Assembly: GCF_046254905.1 (NCBI RefSeq)
Contig: NZ_CP158016.1
Span: forward strand, 62,001 to 126,000
DNA length: 64,000 nucleotides
From: Pseudaeromonas aegiceratis
GTDB taxonomy: Bacteria; Pseudomonadota; Gammaproteobacteria; Enterobacterales; Aeromonadaceae
Reading direction: 5' to 3'
Position 1 is the first letter of the stretch. Every line of letters starts with the position of its first letter. Below, one piece after another: positions 9,400 to 18,565 of this stretch. The translations under genes and the position numbers were made by a program. The notes below the pieces were generated by a model. The model saw nothing but the letters and a program-made list of their open reading frames with translations. It made no database searches and was not told the origin of the DNA.

Positions 9400-10824
9400 T
9401 TACCACTTCACCATCACATGGCGGGCGCAGGTGTACTCCTCCAGGGCGTACATGGACATGTCCTTGCCGTAGCCGGACTGCTTGAGACCGCCGTGGGGCA
9501 TCTCGTTGGTGATCATGAAGTGGGTGTTGATCCAGGTGCAGCCGTACTGCAGCACGGCGGCGGCGGACATGGCCTTGCCCACATCCTGGGTCCACACCGA
9601 GGAGGCCAGGCCGTACTCGGAGTCGTTGGCGAAGGCGATCCCCTGATCCAGATCGTCGATGGCGGTGACGGAGACCACGGGGCCGAACACCTCCTTCTGC
9701 ACGATTTCGTCGGTCTGCAGGGCGCCGGCCACCAGGGTCGGCTGGTAGAAGTAGCCCGGGCCCTCGCCCTTGGCGCCACCGGTGACGATCTCGATGTGCT
9801 TCTGCTCGCGGGCGCGATCCACGAAGCCCACCACACGGTCACGGTGGGCGGCGTAGATGAGCGGGCCCAGCTCCGTGCTGGGGTCGTCCTGCAGGCCCAT
9901 CTTCAGGGAGCCGATGGCACTGCCCAGATCCGCCACCAACTTGTCGTAGATGCCCTTCTGGGCATAGATGCGGCAGGCGGCGGTGCAGTCCTGGCCGGCG
10001 TTGTAGAAGCCGAAGGCGCGGATGCCGTCGACTACCTCGGCCAGGTTGGCGTCATCCAGCACGATGACCGGCGCCTTGCCGCCCAGTTCCATGTGGGTGC
10101 GCTTGACGGTGGCGGCGGCGCTCTCCACCAGCTTCTTGCCGGTGGGGATGGAGCCGGTCAGGGAGACCATGCGCACCTTGGGATGGCTCACCAGGGGGGC
10201 GCCGACCTCGGCACCGCGGCCGTGTACCACGTTCACCACGCCAGCCGGCAGGCATTCGGCCAGGATGGGCACCAGAGCCAGCGTGGTCAGCGGGGTCACC
10301 TCGGAGGGCTTGATGATGACGGTGTTACCGGCGGCCAGGGCCGGGGCCAGCTTCCAGGCGGCCATCTGCAGCGGGTAGTTCCAGGGGGCGATACTGGCCA
10401 CCACGCCGATGGGGTCGCGGCGGATCATGGAGGTGAAGCCCGGGATGTACTCCCCGGCGGAGGAGCCGTTCAGGCAGCGGGCGGCGCCGGCGAAGAAGCG
10501 GAAGCAGTCCACCACCGCCGGGATCTCGTCGTTGAGCATGGCGTGGTAGGGCTTGCCGCAGTTGAGGGATTCCAGGCGGGCCAGCTCGGCGCCGTTGCGC
10601 TCGATGGCGTCGGCGATGGCCAGCAGGCGGGTGGAGCGCTCCCGGGGCGGCAGGGCGGCCCAGGCGGGGAAGGCGGCGTCGGCGGCGGCCACCGCGGCCA
10701 GCACCTGTGCCGGCTCCGCTTCGGGGATGGAGACGATGGTCTCTCCGGTGGAGGGGTTGAACACCGGCAGGGCCGGGCCTTGACCGGCGACGACTTGACC
10801 GTTGATGAGAAGTTGGATCTGCAT
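9400..10824 (-). CDS. patD: Gamma-aminobutyraldehyde dehydrogenase
   Basis: 474 residues, the family length. Aldehyde dehydrogenase motifs are present: APWNYPLQMAAWK for NAD, TGSIPTGKK for the cofactor loop, the general base Glu in MELGGKAP, and the nucleophile Cys in NAGQDCTAACR. It oxidises 4-aminobutanal, made from putrescine, to GABA. Its place as last gene behind ydcSTUV matches the E. coli ydcSTUV-patD order, which supports the assignment over other aldehyde dehydrogenases. The gap to ydcV is only 34 nt, so one transcript is likely. Confidence 0.88.
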   Translation of the reverse strand: MQIQLLINGQVVAGQGPALPVFNPSTGETIVSIPEAEPAQVLAAVAAADAAFPAWAALPPRERSTRLLAIADAIERNGAELARLESLNCGKPYHAMLNDEIPAVVDCFRFFAGAARCLNGSSAGEYIPGFTSMIRRDPIGVVASIAPWNYPLQMAAWKLAPALAAGNTVIIKPSEVTPLTTLALVPILAECLPAGVVNVVHGRGAEVGAPLVSHPKVRMVSLTGSIPTGKKLVESAAATVKRTHMELGGKAPVIVLDDANLAEVVDGIRAFGFYNAGQDCTAACRIYAQKGIYDKLVADLGSAIGSLKMGLQDDPSTELGPLIYAAHRDRVVGFVDRAREQKHIEIVTGGAKGEGPGYFYQPTLVAGALQTDEIVQKEVFGPVVSVTAIDDLDQGIAFANDSEYGLASSVWTQDVGKAMSAAAVLQYGCTWINTHFMITNEMPHGGLKQSGYGKDMSMYALEEYTCARHVMVKW

Positions 10825-10858
10825 AAACTCACTCCCTGAACATGAATGGGGGTGGCGG

Positions 10859-11668
10859 CTACTTGCTGCTGCCGGCCACCGTATCTGTATCTTTGGTTAG
10901 ATAATAAGCGGCGAGGATGGGCACGACCGTGGCCAACATCACCAGGAGCGCCACCACATTGGTCACCGGCACGTCCCGCGGCCGGGTCAGTTGCCCCAGC
11001 AGCCAGATGGGCAGTGTCTTCTCGTGCCCGGCGGTGAAGGTGGTGACGATGATCTCGTCAAACGATAGTGCAAAGGCCAGCAGGCCGCCTGCCAGCAGGG
11101 CGGTGGCCAGGTTGGGCAGCACCACGTAGCGGAAGGTCTGCCAGCCGTCGGCCCCCAGGTCCATCGAGGCCTCGATCAGGCTCTGGCTGGTGCGGCGAAA
11201 GCGCGCCAGCACGTTGTTGAAGATGATGACCACGCAGAAGGTGGCGTGGCTCACCACCAGGGTCAGCATGCCGGGGCTGATGCCCAGGGCCTTGAAGCTG
11301 GTGAGCAGCGCCAGGCCGGTGATGATGCCGGGCAGGGCGATGGGCAGCACCAGCAGCATGTTGAAGGCGCCCTTGCCGACAAACTGATGCCGCCACATGG
11401 CCAGGGCCGCCAGCGTGCCCAGCACCAGAGCCAGGAGGGTGGCCATGGTGGCCAGCTTCACCGACAGCCACACCGCCTCCAGCACGTCCGGCCGGGAGAG
11501 GGCCTTACCGAACCACTTGAGGGTGAAGCCCTGCAGCGGAAAGCTGAAGGCGGCGCTCTCGGTGTTGAAGGCGTACAGGGCGATCACCACCAGGGGCAGG
11601 TGCAGCAGTATCAGGCCTCCCCAGGCCAGCACCTTGAGCAGGGGAGAGGCGGTGCGGTCAGAGTGCAT
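10859..11668 (-). CDS. ydcV: Putrescine ABC transporter permease YdcV
   Basis: About 269 residues from the MHSDRTAS start, overlapping the end of ydcU by 11 nt, so translation is probably coupled. Six hydrophobic segments and the binding-protein-dependent permease loop (EASMDLGADGWQTFRYVVLPNL, EAA motif) are visible. With ydcU it forms the membrane channel for polyamine import. It is closest in context to the PotC-type second permease. Confidence 0.86.
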   Translation of the reverse strand: MHSDRTASPLLKVLAWGGLILLHLPLVVIALYAFNTESAAFSFPLQGFTLKWFGKALSRPDVLEAVWLSVKLATMATLLALVLGTLAALAMWRHQFVGKGAFNMLLVLPIALPGIITGLALLTSFKALGISPGMLTLVVSHATFCVVIIFNNVLARFRRTSQSLIEASMDLGADGWQTFRYVVLPNLATALLAGGLLAFALSFDEIIVTTFTAGHEKTLPIWLLGQLTRPRDVPVTNVVALLVMLATVVPILAAYYLTKDTDTVAGSSK

Positions 11669-12596
11669 CGAAGGCCCCCAGTCGTTTGGCAAACCACAGG
11701 TAGAGACTGATCAGCAGCAGGGGCACCAGAGTGAAGGCGGCGGCCAGGGGCATGTTGCCTACCGCGCCCTGCTGGGTGTAGACCATGGTGCCGATAAACA
11801 GGCCGGACGGCCCCACCAGGGTGGGGATGATGTAATCCCCCAGGGTGAGGCAGAAGGTGAAGATGGAGCCGGCCATCACCCCCGGCAGGGCCAGGGGCAG
11901 CAGCACAGTCGTCAGCACCTGGCGGGGTCTGGCTCCCAGATCGCTGGCCGCCTGCAGCAGGCTGGGCGGGATGCGCTCCAGCGCGGCCTGGATGGGCAGG
12001 ATCATGAAGGGCAGCCAGATGTAGCTGAACACCAGGAAGCGCCCCAGGTGCGAGGTGGCTAGCGTGTTGCCACCGATGGGGGTCTGCAGCAGCCACAGCA
12101 GCACGGGTTCGAGCCCCAGGTGGCTCAGGATCCACTGCAGCAGGCCGTCCTTGGCCAGGATGGCGGTCCAGGCGTAGGCCTTGACGATGTAGCTGGCCCA
12201 CATGGGCAGCATGACGCCGATGTAGAAGCAGGCCTTGATGCGCGGGCTGGCGTACAGCGCCATGTAGAGGGCGATGGGGAACGCCAGCAGGGCGTCCGCC
12301 ACGCTCACCGCCAGGGCCATGGTGACGGTGCGGATGACGATGTCCAGGTTGCCCGGGGTGAACAGCTGACGGTAGTTGTCCAGGGTGAAATCCGGCAGCA
12401 CCGTCATGGTGAAGTCGTCGAAGGTGTAGACGCTCTGCCACAGCAGGCTCAGCAGGGAGCCCAGGTAGAGGCCGGCAAACCACAGCAGCGGCAGGGCCAG
12501 GCAGAGCCAGAGCATGGCGGTGGGGTGCAGGTAGAGCCAGCGGCCCAGCTTCTGCCAGGCGCCCAGCTGTGGCGAGGTGGTGGGCGCGGTACTCAT
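11658..12596 (-). CDS. ydcU: Putrescine ABC transporter permease YdcU
   Basis: 312 residues with an N-terminal cytoplasmic stretch and six membrane helices. The EAA loop reads LQAASDLGARPRQVLTTVLLPLALPGV, the coupling site for the ATPase. It is PotB-like. Its start overlaps the ydcT stop by 4 nt, and its end overlaps ydcV, giving a tightly coupled operon. Confidence 0.86.
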   Translation of the reverse strand: MSTAPTTSPQLGAWQKLGRWLYLHPTAMLWLCLALPLLWFAGLYLGSLLSLLWQSVYTFDDFTMTVLPDFTLDNYRQLFTPGNLDIVIRTVTMALAVSVADALLAFPIALYMALYASPRIKACFYIGVMLPMWASYIVKAYAWTAILAKDGLLQWILSHLGLEPVLLWLLQTPIGGNTLATSHLGRFLVFSYIWLPFMILPIQAALERIPPSLLQAASDLGARPRQVLTTVLLPLALPGVMAGSIFTFCLTLGDYIIPTLVGPSGLFIGTMVYTQQGAVGNMPLAAAFTLVPLLLISLYLWFAKRLGAFDAL

Positions 12597-13627
12597 GACG
12601 TACCCCCTTGTCCATCCTCCTGCAGGGGCACCATGGCCTGGCGGGACCAGCCGCAGGTCAAGCGGGTGCCGGGTTCGGGCAGGGTGACGGTCTCGCCCTC
12701 GCCGTGGGGCAGCTGCACCGCCAGGGTCTGCTCCTTGCCCAGGTCCAGCTCCAGCCGGCTGTAGGCGCCGTGGTAGTGCACCTGGCGCAACACGCCTTCC
12801 ACCTGCAACGGCTGGCTCTGCCAGTCATGCACCAGATGGACGTGCTCCGGCCGCAGGGCGAAGGGGCGCGCCTCACCGGTCAGCCGCTCGGCCAGCGGCG
12901 CGGCTATGACGTTGGCGCCGCCGACGAAGCGGGCCACGAAGGGGGTCTGTGGCTGGGTGTAGAGCTGCTGGGGGGTGTCCAGCTGCTCGATGCGCCCGCG
13001 GTTGAACACCGCCACCCGATCGGACATGGAGAGGGCCTCCCCCTGATCGTGGGTGACGTAGACGAAGGTGATGCCGAGCTGGCGATGCAGCCGCTTGAGC
13101 TCGGACTGCATCTGCTCCCGCAGCTTGAGATCCAGGGCCCCCAGGGGCTCGTCCAGCAGCAGCACCTTGGGGCGGTTGACCAGGGCGCGGGCCAGGGCGA
13201 CCCGCTGCCGCTGACCACCGGACAAGGCGGCGGGCTTGCGATCGCCGTAGCCGTCCAGCGCCACCATGGCCAACGCCTCCTCGGCCCGGGCCATGCGATC
13301 CCCCCGGCCCATGCCGCGGATCTTCAGGCCGTAGGCCACGTTCTCCCACACCTTGAGGTGGGGGAACAGGGCATAGTCCTGAAATACCGTATTCACGTCC
13401 CGCTGGTAGGGCGGCAGGCCCACGGCATTGATGCCGGCCAGCCGTACCGCCCCCAGATCCGGTTGCTCGAAGCCGGCCATCAGCCGCAGGCAGGTGGTCT
13501 TGCCGGAGCCGGAGGGCCCCAGCATGGAGAAGAACTCCCCCTGCTCGATCTGCAGGCTCACCTTGTCCACGGCCTTGACCTTGCCGTAGTGACGGCTGAC
13601 GGCGGAAAACTCAACGGCCAATGTCAT
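12593..13627 (-). CDS. ydcT: Polyamine ABC transporter ATPase YdcT
   Basis: 344 residues from the MTLAVEFSAV start, which follows a GGAGG ribosome site; a 77-residue upstream extension is rejected. Walker A is GPSGSGKTT, the signature LSGGQRQRVALARAL, Walker B LLLDEPLGALD and the H-loop YVTHDQGEAL. A C-terminal TOBE-type domain follows (FALRPEHVHLVHDW). It belongs to the PotA-like group and energises import through YdcU/YdcV. Confidence 0.9.
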   Translation of the reverse strand: MTLAVEFSAVSRHYGKVKAVDKVSLQIEQGEFFSMLGPSGSGKTTCLRLMAGFEQPDLGAVRLAGINAVGLPPYQRDVNTVFQDYALFPHLKVWENVAYGLKIRGMGRGDRMARAEEALAMVALDGYGDRKPAALSGGQRQRVALARALVNRPKVLLLDEPLGALDLKLREQMQSELKRLHRQLGITFVYVTHDQGEALSMSDRVAVFNRGRIEQLDTPQQLYTQPQTPFVARFVGGANVIAAPLAERLTGEARPFALRPEHVHLVHDWQSQPLQVEGVLRQVHYHGAYSRLELDLGKEQTLAVQLPHGEGETVTLPEPGTRLTCGWSRQAMVPLQEDGQGGTS

Positions 13628-13643
13628 GGGGATACCTCCGCGC

Positions 13644-14801
13644 TTAGCGACCACCCATGATGGCGATGTAGTCCTGTACCCAGCGGCTGTAGGGCACGCA
13701 GGTTCCCTGTTCGCACTTGGCCTGGGGAGTCTTCCAGAAGGCGATCTTGTCGAAGTTGTCGTAGCCGTTGGTCTGGCAGCCGCTCTCGCCCAGCAGGCTG
13801 GAGGCCTTGCAGGCGGCGGGTACCGAGGGCACGGAGCCGAACCAGGCGGCCACGTCACCCTGCACCTTGGGTTCCAGGGACCAGTTCAGCCACTTGTAGG
13901 CGCACACCGGGTGGGCGGCCTGGGCATGCAGCATGGTGGTATCGGCCCAACCGGTGGCCCCTTCCACCGGTATGGTGGAGGCGATGGGCTGGTTTTCCCC
14001 CTGCAGGGTGTTCACCTGGAAGGGCCAGGCGCCGGAGGCCACCACCCCTTCGTTCTTGAAGTCGCTCATCTGCACGTTGTAGTCGTGCCAGTAGCGGTGA
14101 ATGAGGGGGTGTTGCTTGCGCACCAGATCCAGTACCGCCTGGTACTGGGTCTCGGTCAGCTCGTAGGGATCCTGGATGCCCAGCTCGGGCTTGGCGTGCT
14201 TGAGGTAGAGGGCGGCGTCTGCCAGGTAGATGGCGCCGTCATAGGCCTGCACCCGACCCTGGTTGGGCTTGCCGTCCGGCAGGGCCTGGGGTTCGAACAA
14301 CACGGCCCAGCTGGTGGGGGCCTCCTTGAACACGGCGGTGTTGTACATCAGCACGTTGGGGCCCCACTGGTAGGGGGTGCCGTAGTGCTGGCCGGCCACC
14401 GTATGCCAGGGAGCGTCCTTGAGGCGCGGATCCACCTTGTCCCAGTTGGGGATCAGGCTGGGGTCGATGGGCTGCACCCGCTTGCCGTAGATGAGGCGCA
14501 AGGAGGCGTCGCCGGAGGCGGTGACCAGGTCGTAGCCGCCCTTGGCCATCAGGGAGACCATCTCGTCGGAGGTGGCGGCGGTCTTCACCCGCACCTCACA
14601 GCCGGTTTCCTTCTCGAAGCCGGTGACCCAGTCGTAGGCCTTGTCGGTGTCGCCGCGCTCTATGTAGCCGGGCCAGGCGATGATATCCAGCACCCCTTCC
14701 CCCTTGCTCATGTCCAGGGCAAAGGCAGGGCCGGCGGCACAGGCGGCGGCGATCAGGGTAAACAACGGGCGAACAACAGACGGGCAACGAGCTGGGGTCA
14801 T
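13644..14801 (-). CDS. ydcS: Periplasmic polyamine-binding protein YdcS
   Basis: 385 residues with a signal peptide ending near residue 28 (AFA). The mature protein has the PotD/YdcS pattern: IIAWPGYIERGDTDKAYDWVTGFEKETGCEV, the acidic and aromatic residues of a polyamine pocket (YDLVTASGDASLR, PYQWGPNVLMYN), and a C-terminal segment with several Cys residues. E. coli YdcS also makes polyhydroxybutyrate, which cannot be inferred here. First gene of the operon, behind a sigma-54-type promoter. Confidence 0.88.
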   Translation of the reverse strand: MTPARCPSVVRPLFTLIAAACAAGPAFALDMSKGEGVLDIIAWPGYIERGDTDKAYDWVTGFEKETGCEVRVKTAATSDEMVSLMAKGGYDLVTASGDASLRLIYGKRVQPIDPSLIPNWDKVDPRLKDAPWHTVAGQHYGTPYQWGPNVLMYNTAVFKEAPTSWAVLFEPQALPDGKPNQGRVQAYDGAIYLADAALYLKHAKPELGIQDPYELTETQYQAVLDLVRKQHPLIHRYWHDYNVQMSDFKNEGVVASGAWPFQVNTLQGENQPIASTIPVEGATGWADTTMLHAQAAHPVCAYKWLNWSLEPKVQGDVAAWFGSVPSVPAACKASSLLGESGCQTNGYDNFDKIAFWKTPQAKCEQGTCVPYSRWVQDYIAIMGGR

Positions 14802-14852
14802 GGCGTATCCTCCGTGATGGCCGGTGAAATCCGGCGTTCAGGACAGATGCCA

Positions 14853-14868
14853 TACAAGGGCTGTGCCA
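14853..14868 (-). promoter_or_regulatory. Sigma-54 promoter of ydcSTUV-patD
   Basis: Read on the minus strand the site is TGGCACAGCCCTTGTA, matching the -24/-12 consensus TGGCACG-N4-TTGCW at all but two positions, with the required GG-to-GT spacing. It lies about 52 bp before the ydcS start, giving a leader of roughly 40 nt. Candidate NtrC sites lie upstream. This suggests the operon is switched on under nitrogen limitation. Confidence 0.6.
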
Positions 14869-14908
14869 GCTTGGCCAAACCCCCATGGTCACAGGCGGAG
14901 CCGTGAAC

Positions 14909-14952
14909 TGCACTCAATTGGGGCAGCTTTAGCTTGAGCTAATTTGGTGCAA
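14909..14952 (-). promoter_or_regulatory. Candidate NtrC enhancer sites upstream of ydcS
   Basis: The 17-mer at 14909-14925 (TGCACTCAATTGGGGCA) resembles the NtrC dyad TGCACTATATTGGTGCA at 14 of 17 positions. A second half-site, TTTGGTGCAA, is at 14943-14952. They lie about 45-90 bp upstream of the sigma-54 element, a workable enhancer position. Confidence 0.45.
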
Positions 14953-15666
14953 TGCTGGGTGAAGCTGGGAGCCAAATAGGCGCATTCCCTGGGCGGGCCC
15001 CGTCCGAGGCGGCTGCGGGGCTTCGTCGCCAGCATGACGCGCCTGCCTGTGGTGCGGCGCGACCCCCGACCGCTGTTTTCATTTCATGCGAATTGAAAGT
15101 CATTGTTTTCAACTTGGTGTGATCTCCTGGTCAGTCTTTTCAACTTTCCTTCCTCGATTGCGTTTGCGAGTTTTGCCTTTCAATCCGGCAGCTTGCGATT
15201 CAGCTCCTTTTTTTCGTCTTGGCAGATTGGAACTCTGTAGTGACAAGCCTGACCGGGAGGACCCGGGGCGGGTCTTTGTAATAAAAAGATGATATTTATC
15301 AGGAGATTAAATAATTTTTCCTGGGTGTGGGCACGTCAATGGCCTCTTTCGCAACCGTTTTCACGTCTCGTTTGGGTACATAGTTGAACGTTTCAGCTTG
15401 GCTGATGGGGCGGGTTGACAGGGGGATCACCGGTGGCCAACGCCTGGGTATCCGGATGATGGGGCCTCCATCCCGGCGGCCCTGGCAGAAAAAGTGTTGC
15501 CAATATCACGGTGTGAAAATAGATCGCTGATAAATGTCGTTCATTGTGAAAATATCAACTGGCCGGAACTGCTGAGTCTGTTAGCTATCAGTGGCTCAGG
15601 TAGCTAACACGGGCGAGCCGGCCCGTGTGCCCCTTCAACCAATGAACTCAATTTGAGGACGACAAC
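14953..15666 (+). promoter_or_regulatory. Long upstream region of the sorbitol operon
   Basis: No gene is supported in these 700 bases. The left part is GC-rich. From about 15070 it becomes AT-rich and holds TTTTCAACTTG (15106-15116) and TTTTCAACTTT (15137-15147), like a palindrome in front of srlR, hence possible operators. GTGAAAATA occurs at 15513 and 15546, 33 bp apart and on the same helix face; each could be a poor CRP half-site. A perfect 8-bp inverted repeat (GTTAGCTA/TAGCTAAC) spans 15580-15608, about 60 bp before srlA. AGGACGACAAC provides the srlA ribosome site. Confidence 0.4.
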
Positions 15667-16224
15667 ATGGATTTCATTATTCATGCAGCGGAATGGTTTA
15701 TCGGACTATTCCAAAAGGGAGGCGATGTATTTGTCGGCATGGTCACCGGCATTCTGCCTCTTCTGATCTCTTTGATGGTGGCGATGAATGCCCTGATTGC
15801 CTTCATCGGTCAGGAACGCGTGGAACGTCTGGCAGCCAAGAGCGCCGGCAACCCGATTTCCCGCTATCTGATCCTGCCTGTGATCGGCACCTTCGTGTTC
15901 ATGAACCCCATGACACTGAGCCTGGGCCGGTTCCTGCCGGAGCGTTACAAGCCTTCATACTATGCGGCCGCGTCATACAGCTGCCACTCCATGAACGGCC
16001 TGTTCCCGCATATCAACCCTGGCGAGCTGTTCGTCTACCTGGGGATTGCCAATGGCTTGACGCAACTGGGGTTGCCCCTGGCGCCGCTGGCCACTAGCTA
16101 TCTGCTGGTGGGGCTGGTGAGCAACTTCTTCCGTGGCTGGATAACCGACATGACGACGGCTTTTGTGGAACGTCAGCAAGGTATCAGCCTGAGTACCCAG
16201 GTACAGATCGGCGCAGCCGCCTAA
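15667..16224 (+). CDS. srlA: PTS glucitol/sorbitol transporter subunit IIC
   Basis: 185 residues, nearly all hydrophobic, with the conserved blocks of the glucitol EIIC2 family (FQKGGDVFVGMVTGILPLLI, FMNPMTLSLGRFLPERYKPSYYAAASYSCHSMNGLFPHINPGE at about 76-118). It forms the membrane channel that takes up sorbitol as sorbitol-6-phosphate together with srlE and srlB. The start has an AGGACG site and there is an 11-nt gap to srlE. Confidence 0.93.
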   Translation: MDFIIHAAEWFIGLFQKGGDVFVGMVTGILPLLISLMVAMNALIAFIGQERVERLAAKSAGNPISRYLILPVIGTFVFMNPMTLSLGRFLPERYKPSYYAAASYSCHSMNGLFPHINPGELFVYLGIANGLTQLGLPLAPLATSYLLVGLVSNFFRGWITDMTTAFVERQQGISLSTQVQIGAAA

Positions 16225-16235
16225 GGAGCATCATC

Positions 16236-17222
16236 ATGGCGAACACTCTCTACATCACCAAGGGCGAAGGCGGCTGGGGCGGCCCACTGTTCATCCCCGT
16301 TGAGCCTAACAAGAAAATCCTCTACATCACCGCTGGCACCCGTCCCGACATCGTCGATCGCATGGTGGCGTTGTCCGGTCTGGAAGCGGTGGATGGCTTC
16401 AAGACCTCCATCCCCGACGATGAAATCGCGGTGGCAGTGATCGATTGCGGCGGCACCCTGCGCTGCGGCCTGTACCCCAAGAAGCACATTCCGACGGTGA
16501 ACATTCACTCCACCGGCAAGAGCGGCCCCATGGCCCAGTTCATTGTCGAGGATATCTATGTCTCAGGCGTCAAGACGGCCAACATCCATCTGCAGGAGAA
16601 CGACGATGTCGTCATGGCGCCGGTGCCAACCCAGCGCCAGCCGGTGAGCGACGCGCCAACCTATGACAGCAGCAAGAAGTTGTCAGAACAGAGCGACAGC
16701 CTGTTGGCGCGTATCGGTATCGGCATGGGGGGCATCATGGCCACCTTCTTCCAGGCGGGTCGTGATACCACTGAGACAGTGCTGCGCTCCATCATCCCCT
16801 TCATGGCGTTCGTCTCCATGTTGATCGGGGTGATCATGGCGTCCGGTGTCGGTGATGTGATTGCGCACGCACTGATCCCGCTGGCCAAGAGTCCCATCGG
16901 GCTGATCACGCTGTCGCTGATCTGCTCCTTCCCCTTCTTGTCGCCCTTCCTCGGCCCGGGTGCGGTTATCGCGCAAGTTATCGGTGTCCTGGTGGGTACT
17001 CAGATCGGGCTTGGCAACATTCCTCCCCACCTGGCGTTGCCTGCACTGTTTGCCATCAACTCCCAGGCGGCCTGTGACTTCATCCCCGTTGGGTTGAGTC
17101 TGGCGGAAGCCAAACCGGAGACTGTTCAGATCGGTGTGCCGTCCGTGCTCTACTCCCGTTTCCTGACGGGGGCACCGACGGTGGCGCTGGCCTGGTTCGT
17201 CTCACTCTTTATCTATCAGTAA
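16236..17222 (+). CDS. srlE: PTS glucitol/sorbitol transporter subunit IIBC
   Basis: 328 residues. The N-terminal IIB part holds the phosphorylated-Cys region IDCGGTLRCGLYPKKHIPTVN (about 68-88). The C-terminal half (about 170-328) is membrane-embedded (GIGMGGIMATFFQAGRDTTE, PFLSPFLGPGAVIAQVIGVLVG). It passes phosphate from srlB to the sugar during transport. It is followed 17 nt later by srlB. Confidence 0.93.
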   Translation: MANTLYITKGEGGWGGPLFIPVEPNKKILYITAGTRPDIVDRMVALSGLEAVDGFKTSIPDDEIAVAVIDCGGTLRCGLYPKKHIPTVNIHSTGKSGPMAQFIVEDIYVSGVKTANIHLQENDDVVMAPVPTQRQPVSDAPTYDSSKKLSEQSDSLLARIGIGMGGIMATFFQAGRDTTETVLRSIIPFMAFVSMLIGVIMASGVGDVIAHALIPLAKSPIGLITLSLICSFPFLSPFLGPGAVIAQVIGVLVGTQIGLGNIPPHLALPALFAINSQAACDFIPVGLSLAEAKPETVQIGVPSVLYSRFLTGAPTVALAWFVSLFIYQ

Positions 17223-17239
17223 CTGTTTAGAGGATTGAT

Positions 17240-17608
17240 ATGACTATGTTCTACCGTACTCAAGTGACCAAGATCGGTGAATTCGCCACCGAAGCCCTCA
17301 ACGACAACATGATGATCCTGTTCAACGATAACGCACCGGAAGATGTTGCTGATTACTGCTTCATTCACCCGCGTGCCGAGTTGCAAGGGGAGATAGCGGT
17401 GGGGGGGTTCTTTGTGCTCGGTAACAACCGCTATCCCATTACTGCGGTTGGTGACGTGGTCAATCAAAATCTGGGCGAGCTGGGACACATCACCATCCGC
17501 TTCGATGGTGGCCGGCAAGCCGAATACCCGGGAACCGTCCATGTCCACGGCGCTTGTCCGCAGGAGCTGGGGGTCGGGACCCAACTCATTTTTGAACGGA
17601 ATTTCTAA
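17240..17608 (+). CDS. srlB: PTS glucitol/sorbitol subunit IIA
   Basis: 122 residues, the full size of the small soluble glucitol EIIA. Conserved parts include YCFIHPRAELQG, YPITAVGDVVNQNLGELGHITIRFDG and VHVHGACP; one of the His residues receives phosphate from HPr. It completes the PTS with srlA and srlE. Confidence 0.92.
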   Translation: MTMFYRTQVTKIGEFATEALNDNMMILFNDNAPEDVADYCFIHPRAELQGEIAVGGFFVLGNNRYPITAVGDVVNQNLGELGHITIRFDGGRQAEYPGTVHVHGACPQELGVGTQLIFERNF

Positions 17609-17619
17609 AACTCACGGCA

Positions 17620-17659
17620 CCCTCTGCACCACCGAGTTTGGCCGCTCCGGTGCAGAGGG
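17620..17659 (+). repeat. Intercistronic hairpin between srlB and srlD
   Basis: Perfect 11-base arms (17620-17630 and 17649-17659) around an 18-base loop, without a following U-run. It may stabilise or process the mRNA between the transporter genes and the dehydrogenase gene, or block exonuclease decay. Confidence 0.45.
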
Positions 17660-17687
17660 GCGCGAGATACTGCAATAGGAGACTAAC

Positions 17688-18467
17688 ATGTCTAAAGTAG
17701 CGCTGGTAGTTGGTGCGGGGAAAAGCCTGGGGGCCTTCCTGGCAAAGGGATTGGCCGATGATGGTTATCGGGTGGTGGTGGCCGACGTGGATGGCGACAG
17801 CGCGCGCCAGACCGCGGCCGAGATCGCCCAGCTCCATGGCAGCGAGACAGTGATGGCGGTACAGGTCAATGCCACCCAGGAAGAGGATGTGGCCCGGCTG
17901 GTCGGCGTGGTGGATGAGCGCTTCGGCCGCATCGACCTGCTGGTGTACAACGCCGGGACGGCGTCCGCCTCGAAGATCGACAGCTTCCCGCTGGATGCCT
18001 GGCAACGCTCCCTGGCCATCAACCTGACCGGCTATTTTCTCTGTGCCCGCGAGGTGTCCCGCATCATGATCCGGGAGCAACGCGGCGGGCGCATCCTGCA
18101 GATCAACTCCAAATCCGGCAAGGTGGGCTCCAAGCACAACTCCGCCTACTCCGCCGCCAAGTTTGGCGGGGTGGGGCTGACCCAGTCCCTGGCCCTGGAT
18201 CTGGCCGAGCACAACATCACTGTGCATTCCCTGATGCTGGGCAACCTGCTCAAGAGCCCCATGTTCCAGTCCCTGAAGCCGCAATATGCCGTCAAGCTGG
18301 GTATCCCGGAGGATCAGGTGGAGCAGGTGTACATCGACAAGGTACCGCTCAAGCGGGGCTGTGACTTTCAGGACGTGCTGAACGTTCTCAAGTTCTACGC
18401 CAGCGATGCGGCGGCCTATTGCACCGGCCAGTCCATCAACATCACAGGTGGGCAGGTGATGTTCTGA
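17688..18467 (+). CDS. srlD: Sorbitol-6-phosphate 2-dehydrogenase
   Basis: 259 residues, a classical short-chain dehydrogenase. NAD-binding GAGKSLGAFLAKGL (about 10-23), the NAG of LLVYNAGTA, the catalytic Ser in LQINSKSGKVGSKHN, and the YSAAKFG Tyr/Lys pair are all present. It oxidises sorbitol-6-phosphate to fructose-6-phosphate in the cytosol. The substrate is assigned from its place in the srl order. Confidence 0.93.
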   Translation: MSKVALVVGAGKSLGAFLAKGLADDGYRVVVADVDGDSARQTAAEIAQLHGSETVMAVQVNATQEEDVARLVGVVDERFGRIDLLVYNAGTASASKIDSFPLDAWQRSLAINLTGYFLCAREVSRIMIREQRGGRILQINSKSGKVGSKHNSAYSAAKFGGVGLTQSLALDLAEHNITVHSLMLGNLLKSPMFQSLKPQYAVKLGIPEDQVEQVYIDKVPLKRGCDFQDVLNVLKFYASDAAAYCTGQSINITGGQVMF

Positions 18468-18507
18468 CAGCGCGGCGAGCCCTGCTTTCCTGAGGAGCTA
18501 CACGTTT

Positions 18508-18539
18508 TGGCAGTGGGTACCTGGCCACTGCCATTTTTT
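18508..18539 (+). terminator. Intrinsic terminator between srlD and gutM
   Basis: A perfect 9-bp stem (18508-18516 with 18525-18533) and 8-base loop, followed by six T residues. It probably reduces read-through from the structural genes into gutM-srlR-gutQ, setting regulator levels below those of the transporter. Confidence 0.8.
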
Positions 18540-18565
18540 CCCTATTGAACTAAGTGAGGTTTTTC

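Noticed and set aside
15086..15292. 68-codon plus-strand frame upstream of srlA
   Set aside because: No ribosome site, no family resemblance, and it covers the putative operator motifs.
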